Shown: positions 8,193 through 17,417 of the stretch, piece by piece
Layout: each line of letters opens with the position of its first letter
How positions within the stretch are numbered: position 1 is the first letter of the stretch
DNA from: Martinezella tropici
GTDB taxonomy: Bacteria > Pseudomonadota > Alphaproteobacteria > Rhizobiales > Rhizobiaceae
Direction: 5' to 3'
Assembly: GCF_003287875.1 (NCBI RefSeq)
Contig: NZ_QMKK01000054.1
Coordinates: 558,001-622,000 of the forward strand
Length of the DNA stretch: 64,000 nucleotides
Made by a program: the position numbers and the translations under genes
The notes under the pieces: model-generated
Told to the model about the DNA's origin: nothing
Seen by the model: only the letters and a program-made list of their open reading frames with translations
Databases searched by the model: none

Positions 8193-9170
8193 TTACAGCT
8201 TCAGCAGAACCTTGCCGGCCTTGCCGGGGGCCAATGAGGATTTCACCGCCTGGGCGATTTCCGTAATATCGTAGGAGGCCTCCACCGGCAGCTTGACCTC
8301 ACCGGACGCGACCCGGGTGATCAGTTCGCTGATGAGCCTCCGGCGCTCGTCGGCCGACATGGCGGCGCTGACCTTGATGCCCCAGAAACCCTTGATCGTC
8401 AGCTGCTTGAAGATGACGGCCCTCGAGGCGATCTGCATCGGCTTGCCGGCCGCGGTGCCAAAGGACACCAGCAGGCCGTTTTCACCCAGCAGATCGGCAA
8501 GGTCGTTGCTCGCAACGCCGCCGACGGAGTCCACCGCGGCGCGGATCGGCGCATCGCCGATCATGGCGCGCACTTTCGCCTTCCATTCGGATGCGGCGGT
8601 CGAAACGGCGTTCCCGATGCCGAATGCCGACAGCTCGTCGATGCCGCCGTCGCGCCGCACAAGATTGATCATGTGAATGCCGCGGCTGCGGGCCAGCATG
8701 GCGAGCGTCTTGCCGACCGCGCCATTCGCGGCATTCTGGATGATCCAGTCGCCGCGTTCGACATTAAGGGATTCCAGAAGCGAGATGGCGCTGAACGGCA
8801 TGGCGATCAGCTGTGCTGCGGCCTCGTCGGTAATGACATCAGGCACGGGGACGAGGCTGGCAGCCGGCGCCGTGAATTGCTCGGCCCAGGTGCCATGCAC
8901 ACCGGCGGCAACGACGCGCCTGCCGATCAACGTCTTGTCGACGCCCGCTCCGACGGCATCGACGAAGCCGACCGCCTCGCTGCCGCCGATCGCCGGCAGT
9001 ATGGGTTTGTAGCCGTAGGCGCCGCGCACCGTCCAAAGGTCATGATTATGGATCGGCGAAAGAATGGTGCGAATGCGCACGTCTCCCGCGCCGGGCTCCG
9101 GCAGCGGCATGTCGGCCAGGTAAAGGACGTCTGCAGGGTCGCCGAAGACATCGTGGATGGCACTGCGCAT
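8193..9170 (-). CDS. Zinc-type alcohol dehydrogenase/quinone oxidoreductase-like protein (MDR family)
   Basis: Medium-chain dehydrogenase/reductase of the quinone-reductase/enoyl-reductase type, 325 residues; such enzymes reduce quinones, enones or related electrophiles with NADPH. A GroES-like N-terminal domain (PEPGAGDVRIRTILSPIHNHDLWTVRG) is followed by the Rossmann segment with NAANGAVGKTLAMLARSRG and a C-terminal cap ending in PGKAGKVLLKL. The zinc-binding cysteines of true alcohol dehydrogenases are absent. Three in-frame starts exist; the ATG at 9170 is chosen because AAGGA lies 7 bases upstream. It follows the TetR gene by 41 bases in the same direction, so the regulator probably controls both. 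Confidence 0.85.
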   Translation of the reverse strand: MRSAIHDVFGDPADVLYLADMPLPEPGAGDVRIRTILSPIHNHDLWTVRGAYGYKPILPAIGGSEAVGFVDAVGAGVDKTLIGRRVVAAGVHGTWAEQFTAPAASLVPVPDVITDEAAAQLIAMPFSAISLLESLNVERGDWIIQNAANGAVGKTLAMLARSRGIHMINLVRRDGGIDELSAFGIGNAVSTAASEWKAKVRAMIGDAPIRAAVDSVGGVASNDLADLLGENGLLVSFGTAAGKPMQIASRAVIFKQLTIKGFWGIKVSAAMSADERRRLISELITRVASGEVKLPVEASYDITEIAQAVKSSLAPGKAGKVLLKL

Positions 9171-9211
9171 TTTGTATTCCTTGCGTGTTGACATGCTGGT
9201 CCTGTCGTGGA

Positions 9212-9814
9212 TCAAAGGCTGCCGGGTGCGGTAAGGGCTTGTTCAGTGGCAAGCATGGCCTGGTCGAGCGGTGTCCTGTCCTTGCCGAGCTTCGCCAGGA
9301 TCGCCGCCCCGAGCCAGAGACTATAGAGTGAACGGGCTGTTTTTTCCGGGATGCAGGATGGTGAAATGGAACCGTCCTCACGTCCCTCGGTAATCGTCTT
9401 GGTGAGGCGGCGAATGAGATCCTCGACGCCGCCGAGCAGGATCACGCGCATATTGTCCGAAAGATCGGAGATCTCGGCGGCAAGTTTCACCACCAGGCAC
9501 CGGTCGGCAAGGCTTGCGTTGCCGCCATCCGAGAGCCAGGCATTCCAATAGTGCATCACACGCTGGCGCCCGTTGCCCTTCCAGCCGAAAAGCGCATCGA
9601 GGCGATCCGCATAGTCGGAGCAATATTGCTTCAATAGCGCGCAGCCGAAGGCTTCCTTCGATGCGAAATAATAATAGAACGACCCTTTCGGCACGGCGCT
9701 CTGTTCGAGCAGCTCTTTCAGGCCGACGCCACCGAAACCTTTGCGCAGCACCAATTCCCGCCCGATCGCGAGAATATGGCTCCGAGTGAGCTCTGATTTC
9801 TTCTTTGTCACCAT
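9212..9814 (-). CDS. TetR/AcrR-family transcriptional repressor
   Basis: A 200-residue repressor with the usual N-terminal helix-turn-helix (SHILAIGRELVLRKGFGGVGLKELLEQSAVPKGSFYYYFASKEAF) and a ligand-binding C-terminal domain resembling the AcuR/YcdC group (LADRCLVVKLAAEISDLSDNMR). In rhizobia such repressors commonly sit directly before a quinone- or enone-reductase gene and are released by electrophiles. Here the reductase follows by 41 bases. A 10-bp palindrome 22 bases before the start codon is the likely operator. Confidence 0.88.
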   Translation of the reverse strand: MVTKKKSELTRSHILAIGRELVLRKGFGGVGLKELLEQSAVPKGSFYYYFASKEAFGCALLKQYCSDYADRLDALFGWKGNGRQRVMHYWNAWLSDGGNASLADRCLVVKLAAEISDLSDNMRVILLGGVEDLIRRLTKTITEGREDGSISPSCIPEKTARSLYSLWLGAAILAKLGKDRTPLDQAMLATEQALTAPGSL

Positions 9815-9836
9815 GAGCGGTCCGATAACAAATAAT

Positions 9837-9846
9837 CGACCGGTCG
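9837..9846. promoter_or_regulatory. Candidate TetR operator
   Basis: Perfect palindrome CGACCGGTCG at 9837-9846 inside a longer imperfect dyad reading TAGACGACCGGTCGATTA on the minus strand. GACCGGTC cores are typical of operators of this TetR group. It lies 22 bases upstream of the repressor start, consistent with autoregulation. Confidence 0.6.
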
Positions 9847-9871
9847 TCTATAAACTCGATGCTGTTTGCCG

Positions 9872-11128
9872 TCAGATCACTGCGAGCGTTGCAAGCGAGA
9901 GGATCAGGGCAGGGAGCATGACGATGGCACCGATCCTTAAGAAGGCCAGTGCGCCGATATGGAGCCCCTCGCGACGAAGGGCGGCGAGCCAGAGGATGGT
10001 GGCAAGCGAGCCGGTTACCGAAAGGTTCGGGCCGAGATCGACGCCGATCAACACCGCGCCGGCGATGGAATCGGGAACATGGGCCGCCTGCACCGCGCTG
10101 CCTGCGAAAAGGCCGGCTGGCAAATTGTTGACGAGGTTGGAGACGATCGCGACCGAAAAACCGGCGGCCCCGATCGCCTGCGTCTGGGATTGTGCGGCAA
10201 TGGATGCGAGCCTTTCGGACAGAAGCGTGGTCAGGCCGGTATGATTGACCGCTTCAACGATCACGAAGAGGCCTGCCACCAGGGGCAATACGCTCCAGCT
10301 TATGCCGCGTACCGTCTCCATCGGGCTTTGCCGCGTGAGTGCGAGAATGATCACCGTCGTGATGACGCCTGCGGCAAATGTCGGCATTCCGAGGTCGAAA
10401 TTCATGGCCGATGCAGCGATCAGCACGAGGGCAGTGACCACAAGTCCCCATCCGGCCAGCCGGGCCGTCTGTGAAAGCGAAGGCTGCCCGACATCTCGTG
10501 CGATCGTGTCTTCGGCAAGCGCGCGTCTTTGTGTCCAATAGAGGCAGGCGAAGGTCGCGATGATCGAGACGATCGAAGGCAGAAGGAAGGTCTGCATCCA
10601 TCGGGACAGAGGCGGCATTTCGCCGCCGGCAAAGATAACGAGATTGGCCGGGTTGGAGATCGGCAGCACGAAGCTGGCGGCATTGGCGATGAAGGCGCAG
10701 ATCAGCAGGTAAGGCATCGGGTCCTTCACCCGCGCCGCGCGGCATGCGGCATAAACAGCCGGCGTGAGCACCACGGCGGTGGCGTCGTTCGACAAAAAGA
10801 CCGTGACGACGATGCCAACGCCATAGACAAGTACGAACAGTCTGCGCGGTGAACCCTTGGCATGTGAGGTGGCGATGGCGGCGACCCAGTCGAAAAGCCC
10901 TTCGCGCCGTGCCAGCTCCGACAGAAGCATCATGCCGATCAGAAACAGATAGACATCGAAACCTTTGGAAATGCCCGCCCAAACGTCCGCCGGGCCGATC
11001 AGCCGGAAGGCGAGGAGAACCGCCGCGCCGAGAACCGCCCAGATCGCTTCGGGCCAGCGGAACGGGCGTGCAACGACACCTAAGGCCGTCAGGCCGGCAA
11101 TACTCCAGGTGATGGCGGATTCAGTCAT
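9872..11128 (-). CDS. arsB: ArsB-type arsenite/anion efflux permease (ion transporter superfamily)
   Basis: Polytopic inner-membrane transporter of 418 residues, matching ArsB length (about 420-430), with roughly 11-12 predicted membrane segments. Recognisable ArsB landmarks are FLSNDATAVVLTPAVYAA in the first half, NAASFVLPISNPANLVIFAG, SNLVNNLPAGLFAG, and VDLGPNLSVTGSLATILWL in the second half. ArsB expels arsenite or antimonite using the proton gradient. No arsR, arsC or arsH is adjacent, so either the gene is an orphan resistance gene or it moves another anion. A universal stress protein gene lies 116 bases upstream on the same strand. Confidence 0.8.
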   Translation of the reverse strand: MTESAITWSIAGLTALGVVARPFRWPEAIWAVLGAAVLLAFRLIGPADVWAGISKGFDVYLFLIGMMLLSELARREGLFDWVAAIATSHAKGSPRRLFVLVYGVGIVVTVFLSNDATAVVLTPAVYAACRAARVKDPMPYLLICAFIANAASFVLPISNPANLVIFAGGEMPPLSRWMQTFLLPSIVSIIATFACLYWTQRRALAEDTIARDVGQPSLSQTARLAGWGLVVTALVLIAASAMNFDLGMPTFAAGVITTVIILALTRQSPMETVRGISWSVLPLVAGLFVIVEAVNHTGLTTLLSERLASIAAQSQTQAIGAAGFSVAIVSNLVNNLPAGLFAGSAVQAAHVPDSIAGAVLIGVDLGPNLSVTGSLATILWLAALRREGLHIGALAFLRIGAIVMLPALILSLATLAVI

Positions 11129-11244
11129 TCAGCTCGTCTTGATATCGAAAGGGAGCGGATATGTAGCATTGCAGCGCTGGGGCGCAAACGGTAATTTCGG
11201 CGCGGCCTTCAGGGAAACCGTGAGACGGACGACTTCGCCCGAGG

Positions 11245-11700
11245 CTACGCCTTTTTCGTTCCGGTCCCTTTCGCAGCAGTATCATGTGATTTGTCGGCGC
11301 GCTCGACGAGGACCGAGCATTCCGCATGCCGGATGACATGTTCGACAGTCGAGCCGAAGATGCGGTCGAGAATATCGGACGCATGGGTTGCAAGCACGAT
11401 GAGATCGGCCTTCTGCTCCTGCGCGACCGTCAGCAAGGTTCTCGATGCCGTGCCGGTGCGGACTTCTATCGACGCGGTAATGCCGAGGCGCTTGCACAGC
11501 GCATCGAGCTTGTCTTCCGCTTCCTTGATGACGGACACGGCCCAACTGTCCGGGCTCTCGCTGCCCGAGGGAAAACGCTCGATCACATGAACCACGATCA
11601 GTTCCCCGCCCGGTGACAGAAGAGCGTGGGAGGTGCGCAATAGACGTTCAGCGCGCTCGCGGGATCCCAGCCCTATCGCGCAGATGATTTTCTCGTACAT
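11245..11700 (-). CDS. Universal stress protein (UspA family)
   Basis: Single-domain cytosolic Usp protein, 151 residues from the chosen ATG, which is preceded by GGGAGAG. The fold begins with MYEKIICAIGLGSRERAERLL and contains KADLIVLATHASDI followed by the nucleotide-loop pattern DRIFGSTVEHVIRHAECSVLV, corresponding to the ATP-binding G-x2-G-x9-G-S/T type of motif. A longer frame to 11766 lacks a ribosome site. Rhizobial Usp genes are often induced at low oxygen, and this one stands beside the cytochrome bd operon, facing away from it; shared oxygen control is possible but no clear FNR box was found between them. Confidence 0.85.
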   Translation of the reverse strand: MYEKIICAIGLGSRERAERLLRTSHALLSPGGELIVVHVIERFPSGSESPDSWAVSVIKEAEDKLDALCKRLGITASIEVRTGTASRTLLTVAQEQKADLIVLATHASDILDRIFGSTVEHVIRHAECSVLVERADKSHDTAAKGTGTKKA

Positions 11701-12299
11701 TCCACTCTCCCTATAGTCCACGCAGAAGCCATCGGTAACTCTGTCTGCGATCGCGGCGGCCGTCACCGACAGTATGACGCTTGCTCGTTGATTCGGCGAT
11801 ATCGTTAGCCGAGTGGAGCCTTTTGGCCGCTGTCCGTGCGTTCAATGGCCGCGTGCTTCGGCATTTGCACAGATTTAATCTCATCTCTTCCCAGAACGGA
11901 GCACATGTTCGGATTGCTGCATTGCAAAATGGCAGGGCGCCTGTCACCTGGATGCTGTCGTAACTTGACCTCAGGAATATCATTGGCTTCTGCGTCAATC
12001 TGCCATGGTCGGATAGGTGCCCTGCGACATCCTGCACGCTTTTGCGCACTGCACAATTCGTTTTAGAACCATTTCGCGAATAACTTGCTGTGGGCTCAAC
12101 CCTTCGGCGAGACGGCTCCTGCTATTCTTGTCGCTGACAAGAGGCAGAAAGCCAGTCATATTGGGGCTCCGATATCGTCGATTGCGGCAAGTGCGTTCTG
12201 GGTTCGACGAAGACCAAGGTGTCTGCGATGCAGACACGTCGGTCATCATATGTCGGCGGACCCTCCTTGATGGCACAGTATGGGAAAGGACGGGCTCAC
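11701..12299. other. Long non-coding gap between usp and cydD
   Basis: About 600 bases without a convincing intact gene. Short frames exist on both strands but have no ribosome sites or family resemblance. I found no full TTGAT-N4-ATCAA FNR/FixK box; TTGAT occurs at 11789-11793 without a matching half-site. The segment 11880-12070 on the minus strand may be a decayed Crp/Fnr-type regulator (listed separately). The promoter of the cyd operon must lie in the right-hand part. Confidence 0.5.
11880..12070 (-). pseudogene. Possible decayed Crp/Fnr-type helix-turn-helix remnant
   Basis: Read on the minus strand in two frames, fragments resemble the C-terminal DNA-binding part of rhizobial Crp/Fnr proteins: VQDVAGHL (compare RQDIADYL), then a shifted GLT-AE-like region, then SIQVTG, and in the next frame AILQCSNPNM. 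The pieces are in the expected order but need frameshifts, and nothing upstream supplies an N-terminal domain. Crp/Fnr genes are frequent neighbours of alphaproteobacterial cyd operons, which makes the idea reasonable. The evidence is weak. Confidence 0.25.
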
Positions 12300-14051
12300 G
12301 TGACAGCTTCCTCCGCCACCGATGGAATATTGGAAAGAGGCAAGGCCGCAAATCCCGCTTCGATGGGGAGCCCAGCCGCTGCAGGCGGCGTAGCTGGTCG
12401 GACGACCGAAAACTGTCGCGGTCTCGGTCTGGCTTCGGCACTGCAATGTCTGTCGTCGCTCGGTTGGATCGGGCAGGCGGCGATGCTCGCCGTCGGCGTG
12501 GGTGCGATTGGCCAAGGCGGCGGTGCTGCCGATGTCGCGGCCCCTGCAGCGGTCGTTGTCGGTATTGGCGTTCTGCGCGCTGGATTGGATGCGGCCGGTG
12601 GTCGGCTGGCATTTGGGGCCGCGCGCCGCGAGTTGAGTCTCCGGCGCGCCGCCGCGACCAAGGCGCTTGCACTGCGCTCGCCGCTCGACAGCGGCCGGCC
12701 GGCATCAGGCCTGGCGGCGAGCATCCTGGGCGAGCAGGCGGAGGCGATCGTTCCCTATCTCGCGCGGTTTCGCCCGGTCCGGGTGAAGGCGAGTGTCGTG
12801 CCGCTGGTCATGCTCGCCTGCATCTTGCCGATCTCATGGCTCGCCGCCTTGATCCTGACGCTCTGCGCGCCACTCATCCCGATTTTCATGGCGCTGATCG
12901 GCTGGCGCGCCAAGGCTGCCAGCGAAAAGCAGCTTGCCGAAACCGGCGGCATCAATGCCTTTCTGCTTGACCGCCTGCGCGGCCTCGCGACCATCCGTGC
13001 GCTCGACGCCGTCGATGTGACGGCGCAGCGCCTGCGTGCTGACGCGGAGTCGTTGCGGGTCCGGACCATGGCGGTGTTGAGGATCGCCTTCCTGTCTTCG
13101 GCGGTGCTCGAATTCTTCGCCGCTCTCGGCGTTGCCGCAACGGCCGTTTATGTCGGTTTCAGCCTGCTGGGCTCGATCGGAATCGGCACTTGGGACGGCC
13201 GTCTTACTCTGACACAAGGGCTGTTCATTCTGCTGCTTGCGCCGGCCTTTTTCGAGCCGCTGCGCGAATTGTCTGCCGTCTGGCATGACCGCGCCGGCGG
13301 CGAGGCGGCACTTTCGGCTCTCAAGGAGTTGACCTCGCCGCAGCAAACGATCGTCGGTGGCAGCGATCGGCAGACGTCGGCTTTCATTAGCAATATGTCG
13401 GTCGAGATCGAGGGGCTGGTCTTCCGGCATGGACTGGAACGCGATGTGGCGATCGATCATTTCGATCTGAAGGTCGCGCCGGGAGAACACGTGGCGCTGT
13501 GGGGCGCAAGCGGCTCAGGCAAGACCACGCTCCTGTCGCTGATTGCCGGTCTCGCCCGGCAGGATGCCGGTGTCATCCGGATAGGGGGCATTCCGCTGCG
13601 TGACGAGACCGCGGATGCACTGCGTCGCCGCATGGCCTGGATCGGCCAGCAGCCACACGTTTTTGCCGGCAGCGTGAAGTGCAATATCGCCCTCGGACGC
13701 TCGGGCATCGATGCTGCCGCCATCGCCGAGGCTCTGGAAGGCGTTGCTCTCGATCGCGTCTTTACGCCGGAACGGGTGTCGGCGGTCGGCGAGGGAGGGC
13801 TTGGCCTTTCCGGCGGCGAGGCGCTGCGACTGGCATTGGCCCGCATGATGGTCGACGACGGCGCAGACATTATTCTCGCCGACGAACCGACCGCGCATCT
13901 GGACGCACAAACCGCCGCTGCCGTGACGGATGCGCTGCTCGCACTCGCTGAGGGGCGGGTCCTGATCGTGGCGACGCATGATCCGGTGCTGGTGGCGCGG
14001 ATGCACCGCGTCGTCCGACTTGGCGAGCGGGGAGGGAAGGTGGCGGCATGA
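12300..14051 (+). CDS. cydD: CydD, ABC exporter subunit for cytochrome bd assembly
   Basis: One half of the CydDC heterodimeric ABC exporter, which moves thiols such as glutathione and cysteine (or heme-related cargo) across the inner membrane and is needed for cytochrome bd maturation. 583 residues from a GTG at 12300 with AAGGA 9-10 bases upstream; an ATG at 12219 is possible but lacks a ribosome site and would add a non-conserved leader. Membrane domain to about residue 310, then the ATPase with Walker A (GASGSGKTT), signature (LSGGEALRLALAR) and Walker B (DIILADEPTAHLD). Its stop overlaps the cydC start by 4 bases. Confidence 0.92.
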   Translation: MTASSATDGILERGKAANPASMGSPAAAGGVAGRTTENCRGLGLASALQCLSSLGWIGQAAMLAVGVGAIGQGGGAADVAAPAAVVVGIGVLRAGLDAAGGRLAFGAARRELSLRRAAATKALALRSPLDSGRPASGLAASILGEQAEAIVPYLARFRPVRVKASVVPLVMLACILPISWLAALILTLCAPLIPIFMALIGWRAKAASEKQLAETGGINAFLLDRLRGLATIRALDAVDVTAQRLRADAESLRVRTMAVLRIAFLSSAVLEFFAALGVAATAVYVGFSLLGSIGIGTWDGRLTLTQGLFILLLAPAFFEPLRELSAVWHDRAGGEAALSALKELTSPQQTIVGGSDRQTSAFISNMSVEIEGLVFRHGLERDVAIDHFDLKVAPGEHVALWGASGSGKTTLLSLIAGLARQDAGVIRIGGIPLRDETADALRRRMAWIGQQPHVFAGSVKCNIALGRSGIDAAAIAEALEGVALDRVFTPERVSAVGEGGLGLSGGEALRLALARMMVDDGADIILADEPTAHLDAQTAAAVTDALLALAEGRVLIVATHDPVLVARMHRVVRLGERGGKVAA

Positions 14052-15736
14052 TGCGCTCACTCAAAATTCTGCTTCCGCTTATTGCTCTGTTCTGGCGCGA
14101 GCGTGGTGCAAGCCTGGCCCTTGGCGCTGCACTCTCCGTGCTGGCGATGCTTGCCGGCGGCGGATTGCTGGGATTGTCCGGCTGGTTCATCACCGCTTCG
14201 GCCTTTGCCGGCTTGACCGTTGCAACTGCCGCGGTCTTCGATGTCTTTGCGCCTTCGGCCGGCATACGCATGCTTGCGATCGGCCGCACGGCCGCCCGCT
14301 ATGGCGAACGGCTCGTCACCCATGATGCGACGCTGAGGGTTCTCGCGGCCCTTCGCGAGCGGCTGTTCCGCGGCTGGGCCGAGCCGGCTGCCGCAGCGGC
14401 GATGATCCGCCGACCGGCGAAGCTGCTGTTCCGGTTGACGAATGATGTCGATGCGCTCGATTCCCTATATCTGCGCGTACTGGTGCCAGCCGTCGTCGCC
14501 GTCCTTGCCGCCATCGCCGTCACGATCGCCCTTAGCTTCATCGATCCGTGGCTTGGGCTGATAGCCGGAACATGGCTCATTACGCTCTGTCTCGGTCTAT
14601 CGCTCGCAGCCGGACGTCTGGCGCTGAAGCCGGGCCGCCGTCGCGCCCATGCGATGGAAGCACTGCGCGCACGCGCCATCGATCTTGTCGCCGGCCAGAC
14701 CGATCTCGCAATGGCCGGGCAATTGCAGTCGCAGCGAGCCGCGATTGCGGATGCCGACGCGCGGTTGGCCAGGGCCGATAATGATCTGAACCGCATCGAT
14801 AGCGCCGTCGCAACCGGTTTCTCGCTTGGCGCGACCCTGTTGTTAACCGCCACGCTTTTGACTGTCGCCCTTCTTGCCAAACAGGGGACGATCGGTGCGC
14901 CCGCGGCAGCCTTTGCGTTGCTCATTGCCTTTGCCGCAACCGAACCGTTTGCGGCAATGAGGCGAGGAGCTCTCGAGTTCGGGCGAACCTTGCTTGCCGC
15001 AAGACGCATCGCGCCGCCGCTGAATCCGGCCGCAGTTCGGCTGGAACCCACCGAACAGCAGGCAGGCCATGCATTCCAGCTTGCCGGCGTGGTAGCCGGT
15101 CATGATGAAGCTCATCCTGTCTTGAAGGACGTCTCTCTGTCGCTTTCCGTCGGCGAGCGGCTGGCGATCGTTGGGCAGAGCGGTGTTGGCAAATCGACAT
15201 TGCTGGCCCTGCTCGCTGGCGAGATCATTGCTGCCGGCGGTTCGGTGGCGAGCCTGCGTGCGGCAACGCTGACCCAGCGTACAGAGCTGTTTCAGGATAC
15301 TGTACGGGACAATCTAAAACTCGCGGACCCTCATGCCGACGACAACCGGTTACGCGGCGCGCTCGCTGCGGCTGGCCTGCTTGAGGACATCGAAGCACTG
15401 CCGCACGGCCTTTCGACCCGTCTCGGCGAAGGCGGTGGCGGCTTGTCCGGCGGCCAGCTTCGCCGGCTGGCGCTCGCAAGACTTCTGCTGCGCGATGCCC
15501 CGCTCTGGCTGCTCGACGAGCCGACGGAAGGCCTCGATGCCACGACGGCCCGGACTGTGCTTGAGCGACTGGCCTCGGTTGCCGACGGACGCAGCCTCGT
15601 CATCGCCACGCATATTCGTCGAGAGGCCGCCTTGGCAGACCGCATTGTGCTTCTCGAGGGCGGACGCATAACCGCCAGCGCGCAGCGCGACACACCGGAA
15701 TTCGAAATGCTCCTCGACCGGCTGCGGCCGGATTGA
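14048..15736 (+). CDS. cydC: CydC, ABC exporter subunit for cytochrome bd assembly
   Basis: Partner of CydD in the heterodimeric exporter, 562 residues. N-terminal six-helix membrane domain with a typical CydC pattern (GLSGWFITASAFAGL, IGRTAARYGERLVTHDATLRVL, RLTNDVDALDSLYLR), then the ATPase with Walker A GQSGVGKST, signature LSGGQLRRLALARLL and Walker B LWLLDEPTEGLD. The start overlaps the cydD stop (ATGA), indicating coupled translation. Followed after 79 bases by cydA, giving the order DCAB that is usual in rhizobia, in contrast to the separate operons of E. coli. Confidence 0.93.
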   Translation: MMRSLKILLPLIALFWRERGASLALGAALSVLAMLAGGGLLGLSGWFITASAFAGLTVATAAVFDVFAPSAGIRMLAIGRTAARYGERLVTHDATLRVLAALRERLFRGWAEPAAAAAMIRRPAKLLFRLTNDVDALDSLYLRVLVPAVVAVLAAIAVTIALSFIDPWLGLIAGTWLITLCLGLSLAAGRLALKPGRRRAHAMEALRARAIDLVAGQTDLAMAGQLQSQRAAIADADARLARADNDLNRIDSAVATGFSLGATLLLTATLLTVALLAKQGTIGAPAAAFALLIAFAATEPFAAMRRGALEFGRTLLAARRIAPPLNPAAVRLEPTEQQAGHAFQLAGVVAGHDEAHPVLKDVSLSLSVGERLAIVGQSGVGKSTLLALLAGEIIAAGGSVASLRAATLTQRTELFQDTVRDNLKLADPHADDNRLRGALAAAGLLEDIEALPHGLSTRLGEGGGGLSGGQLRRLALARLLLRDAPLWLLDEPTEGLDATTARTVLERLASVADGRSLVIATHIRREAALADRIVLLEGGRITASAQRDTPEFEMLLDRLRPD

Positions 15737-15815
15737 GGGGTACCCAACATGCCCGCGACGCGTCGAATGGCGTCGCATTCCTGTCAGACACACCGTAGGG
15801 GGTGGGAGAAAGACT

Positions 15816-17411
15816 ATGGAACTCGATATCGTGGCGCTGTCGCGCCTGCAGTTTGCCATGACGGCGCTGTATCACTTCTTATTTGTACCATTGACGCTCG
15901 GTCTTTCCGTGCTGCTTGCCATCATGGAGACGACCTATGTCATGACCGGCCGCCAAATCTGGCGACAGATGACGAAGTTCTGGGGGACGCTCTTCGGCAT
16001 CAACTTCGTGCTCGGCGTTGCAACCGGCATCGTGATGGAATTTCAGTTCGGCATGAACTGGAGCTATTACAGCTATTATGTCGGCGACATCTTCGGCGCC
16101 CCTCTGGCGATCGAAGGGCTGATGGCCTTCTTCCTCGAGGCGACCTTTGTCGGCCTGTTCTTCTTCGGCTGGGACAAGCTGTCCAAGGTCGGCCACCTGA
16201 TCGCCACCTGGGCGGTGGCGCTGGGATCGAACTTCTCGGCGCTGTGGATCCTGATCGCCAATGGCTGGATGCAGAATCCGGCAGGCTCGGCGCTCAACCC
16301 GCAGACCATGCGCATGGAGATCGTCAGCTTCCTCGATGTCCTGTTCAACCCCGTAGCGCAGGCGAAGTTCGTTCATACCGTCTCGGCCGGCTACGTCTGT
16401 GCCTCGGTCTTCGTGCTCGGCGTTTCGGCCTGGTATCTCGTCAATGGCCGCAACATCGAGCTTGCGAAGCGCTCGATGACGGTGGCCGCATCTTTCGGCC
16501 TTGCCTCGGCACTTTCTGTGGTCGTGCTGGGCGACGAGAGCGGTTATCTCACGACCGAGCATCAGAAGATGAAGCTCGCGGCGATCGAGGCCATGTGGAA
16601 GACCGAGCCGGCGCCGGCCGCCTTCACCGCCTTCGGCTTTCCGGACCAGGATGCCCGCGAAACCCACTATGCCATCCATATCCCCTGGGCCATGGGTCTG
16701 ATCGGCACACGATCGCTGACGACGGAAATCGCCGGCATCGACAAGCTCGAAGCACAGGCCAAGGACCATATTCGTCAGGGCATCAAGGCTTATGATGCAC
16801 TGATGAAGATCCGCGCGGCCAAGCCGGCAGCGCCGGGCGAGCCTTCGCAGGACGTCGCCACTGCGCGCACTTCCTTCGAGGATATCGGCCATGAACTCGG
16901 CTACGCGCTGCTTTTGAAGCGCTATGTCGACGATCCGCGCCAGGCAACCGAAGAGCAGATCGCAAAGGCCGCCCGCGATACCATTCCGCATGTGCCGACG
17001 CTCTTCTGGTCCTTCCGCATCATGGTCGGCCTCGGCATATTCTTCATCCTGCTGATGACGGTCTTCTTCTGGCTCTCGGCGCGGCGGAAACTCGATCGAT
17101 ATCCAGCCCTGTTGCGGATTGCGGCCTTCGCCATCCCGTTGCCATGGGTCGCGATCGAACTGGGCTGGGTGGTTGCAGAATTCGGCCGCCAGCCATGGAT
17201 CATCGAAGGCGTACTGCCGACGGCGGCGGCCGTCTCCAATCTCGGCGCCGGCACGGTGCTGCTCACCATCCTCGGCTTTGCCGCGCTTTACACGGTCCTC
17301 ATCGTCATCGAGATGACGCTGATGATCAAGGCGATCCGCAAAGGTCCCGAACCGGATGACGAGCCGGAGGCCAAGCTGATTTCCGAAAACCTCGTTCCGG
17401 CTGCGGAGTGA
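15816..17411 (+). CDS. cydA: Cytochrome bd ubiquinol oxidase subunit I
   Basis: Heme-bearing catalytic subunit of the high-affinity bd oxidase, which oxidises ubiquinol and reduces oxygen to water at low oxygen tension. 531 residues, multi-pass. Expected heme ligands are present: His20 (TALYHFLFVPLTLGLS) and His187 (KFVHTVSAGYV). The GRQPWIIEGVLPT block near the C-terminus is a bd oxidase signature. The length and the long periplasmic loop after the KLAAIEAMW block fit the long-Q-loop class. A strong ribosome site (GGGAGAA) precedes the ATG. cydB follows after 6 bases. Confidence 0.96.
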   Translation: MELDIVALSRLQFAMTALYHFLFVPLTLGLSVLLAIMETTYVMTGRQIWRQMTKFWGTLFGINFVLGVATGIVMEFQFGMNWSYYSYYVGDIFGAPLAIEGLMAFFLEATFVGLFFFGWDKLSKVGHLIATWAVALGSNFSALWILIANGWMQNPAGSALNPQTMRMEIVSFLDVLFNPVAQAKFVHTVSAGYVCASVFVLGVSAWYLVNGRNIELAKRSMTVAASFGLASALSVVVLGDESGYLTTEHQKMKLAAIEAMWKTEPAPAAFTAFGFPDQDARETHYAIHIPWAMGLIGTRSLTTEIAGIDKLEAQAKDHIRQGIKAYDALMKIRAAKPAAPGEPSQDVATARTSFEDIGHELGYALLLKRYVDDPRQATEEQIAKAARDTIPHVPTLFWSFRIMVGLGIFFILLMTVFFWLSARRKLDRYPALLRIAAFAIPLPWVAIELGWVVAEFGRQPWIIEGVLPTAAAVSNLGAGTVLLTILGFAALYTVLIVIEMTLMIKAIRKGPEPDDEPEAKLISENLVPAAE

Positions 17412-17417
17412 CCTGCC

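Noticed and set aside
11786-11802. Candidate FNR/FixK box before the cyd operon
   Set aside because: TTGAT at 11789 lacks the matching ATCAA half-site at the right spacing, and it is about 500 bases from cydD.
11995-12705. Minus-strand open frame of 236 codons overlapping the start of cydD
   Set aside because: Arg/Pro/Ser-rich with no ribosome site, and most of it is antisense to cydD; only its 3' end overlaps the possible Crp/Fnr remnant.
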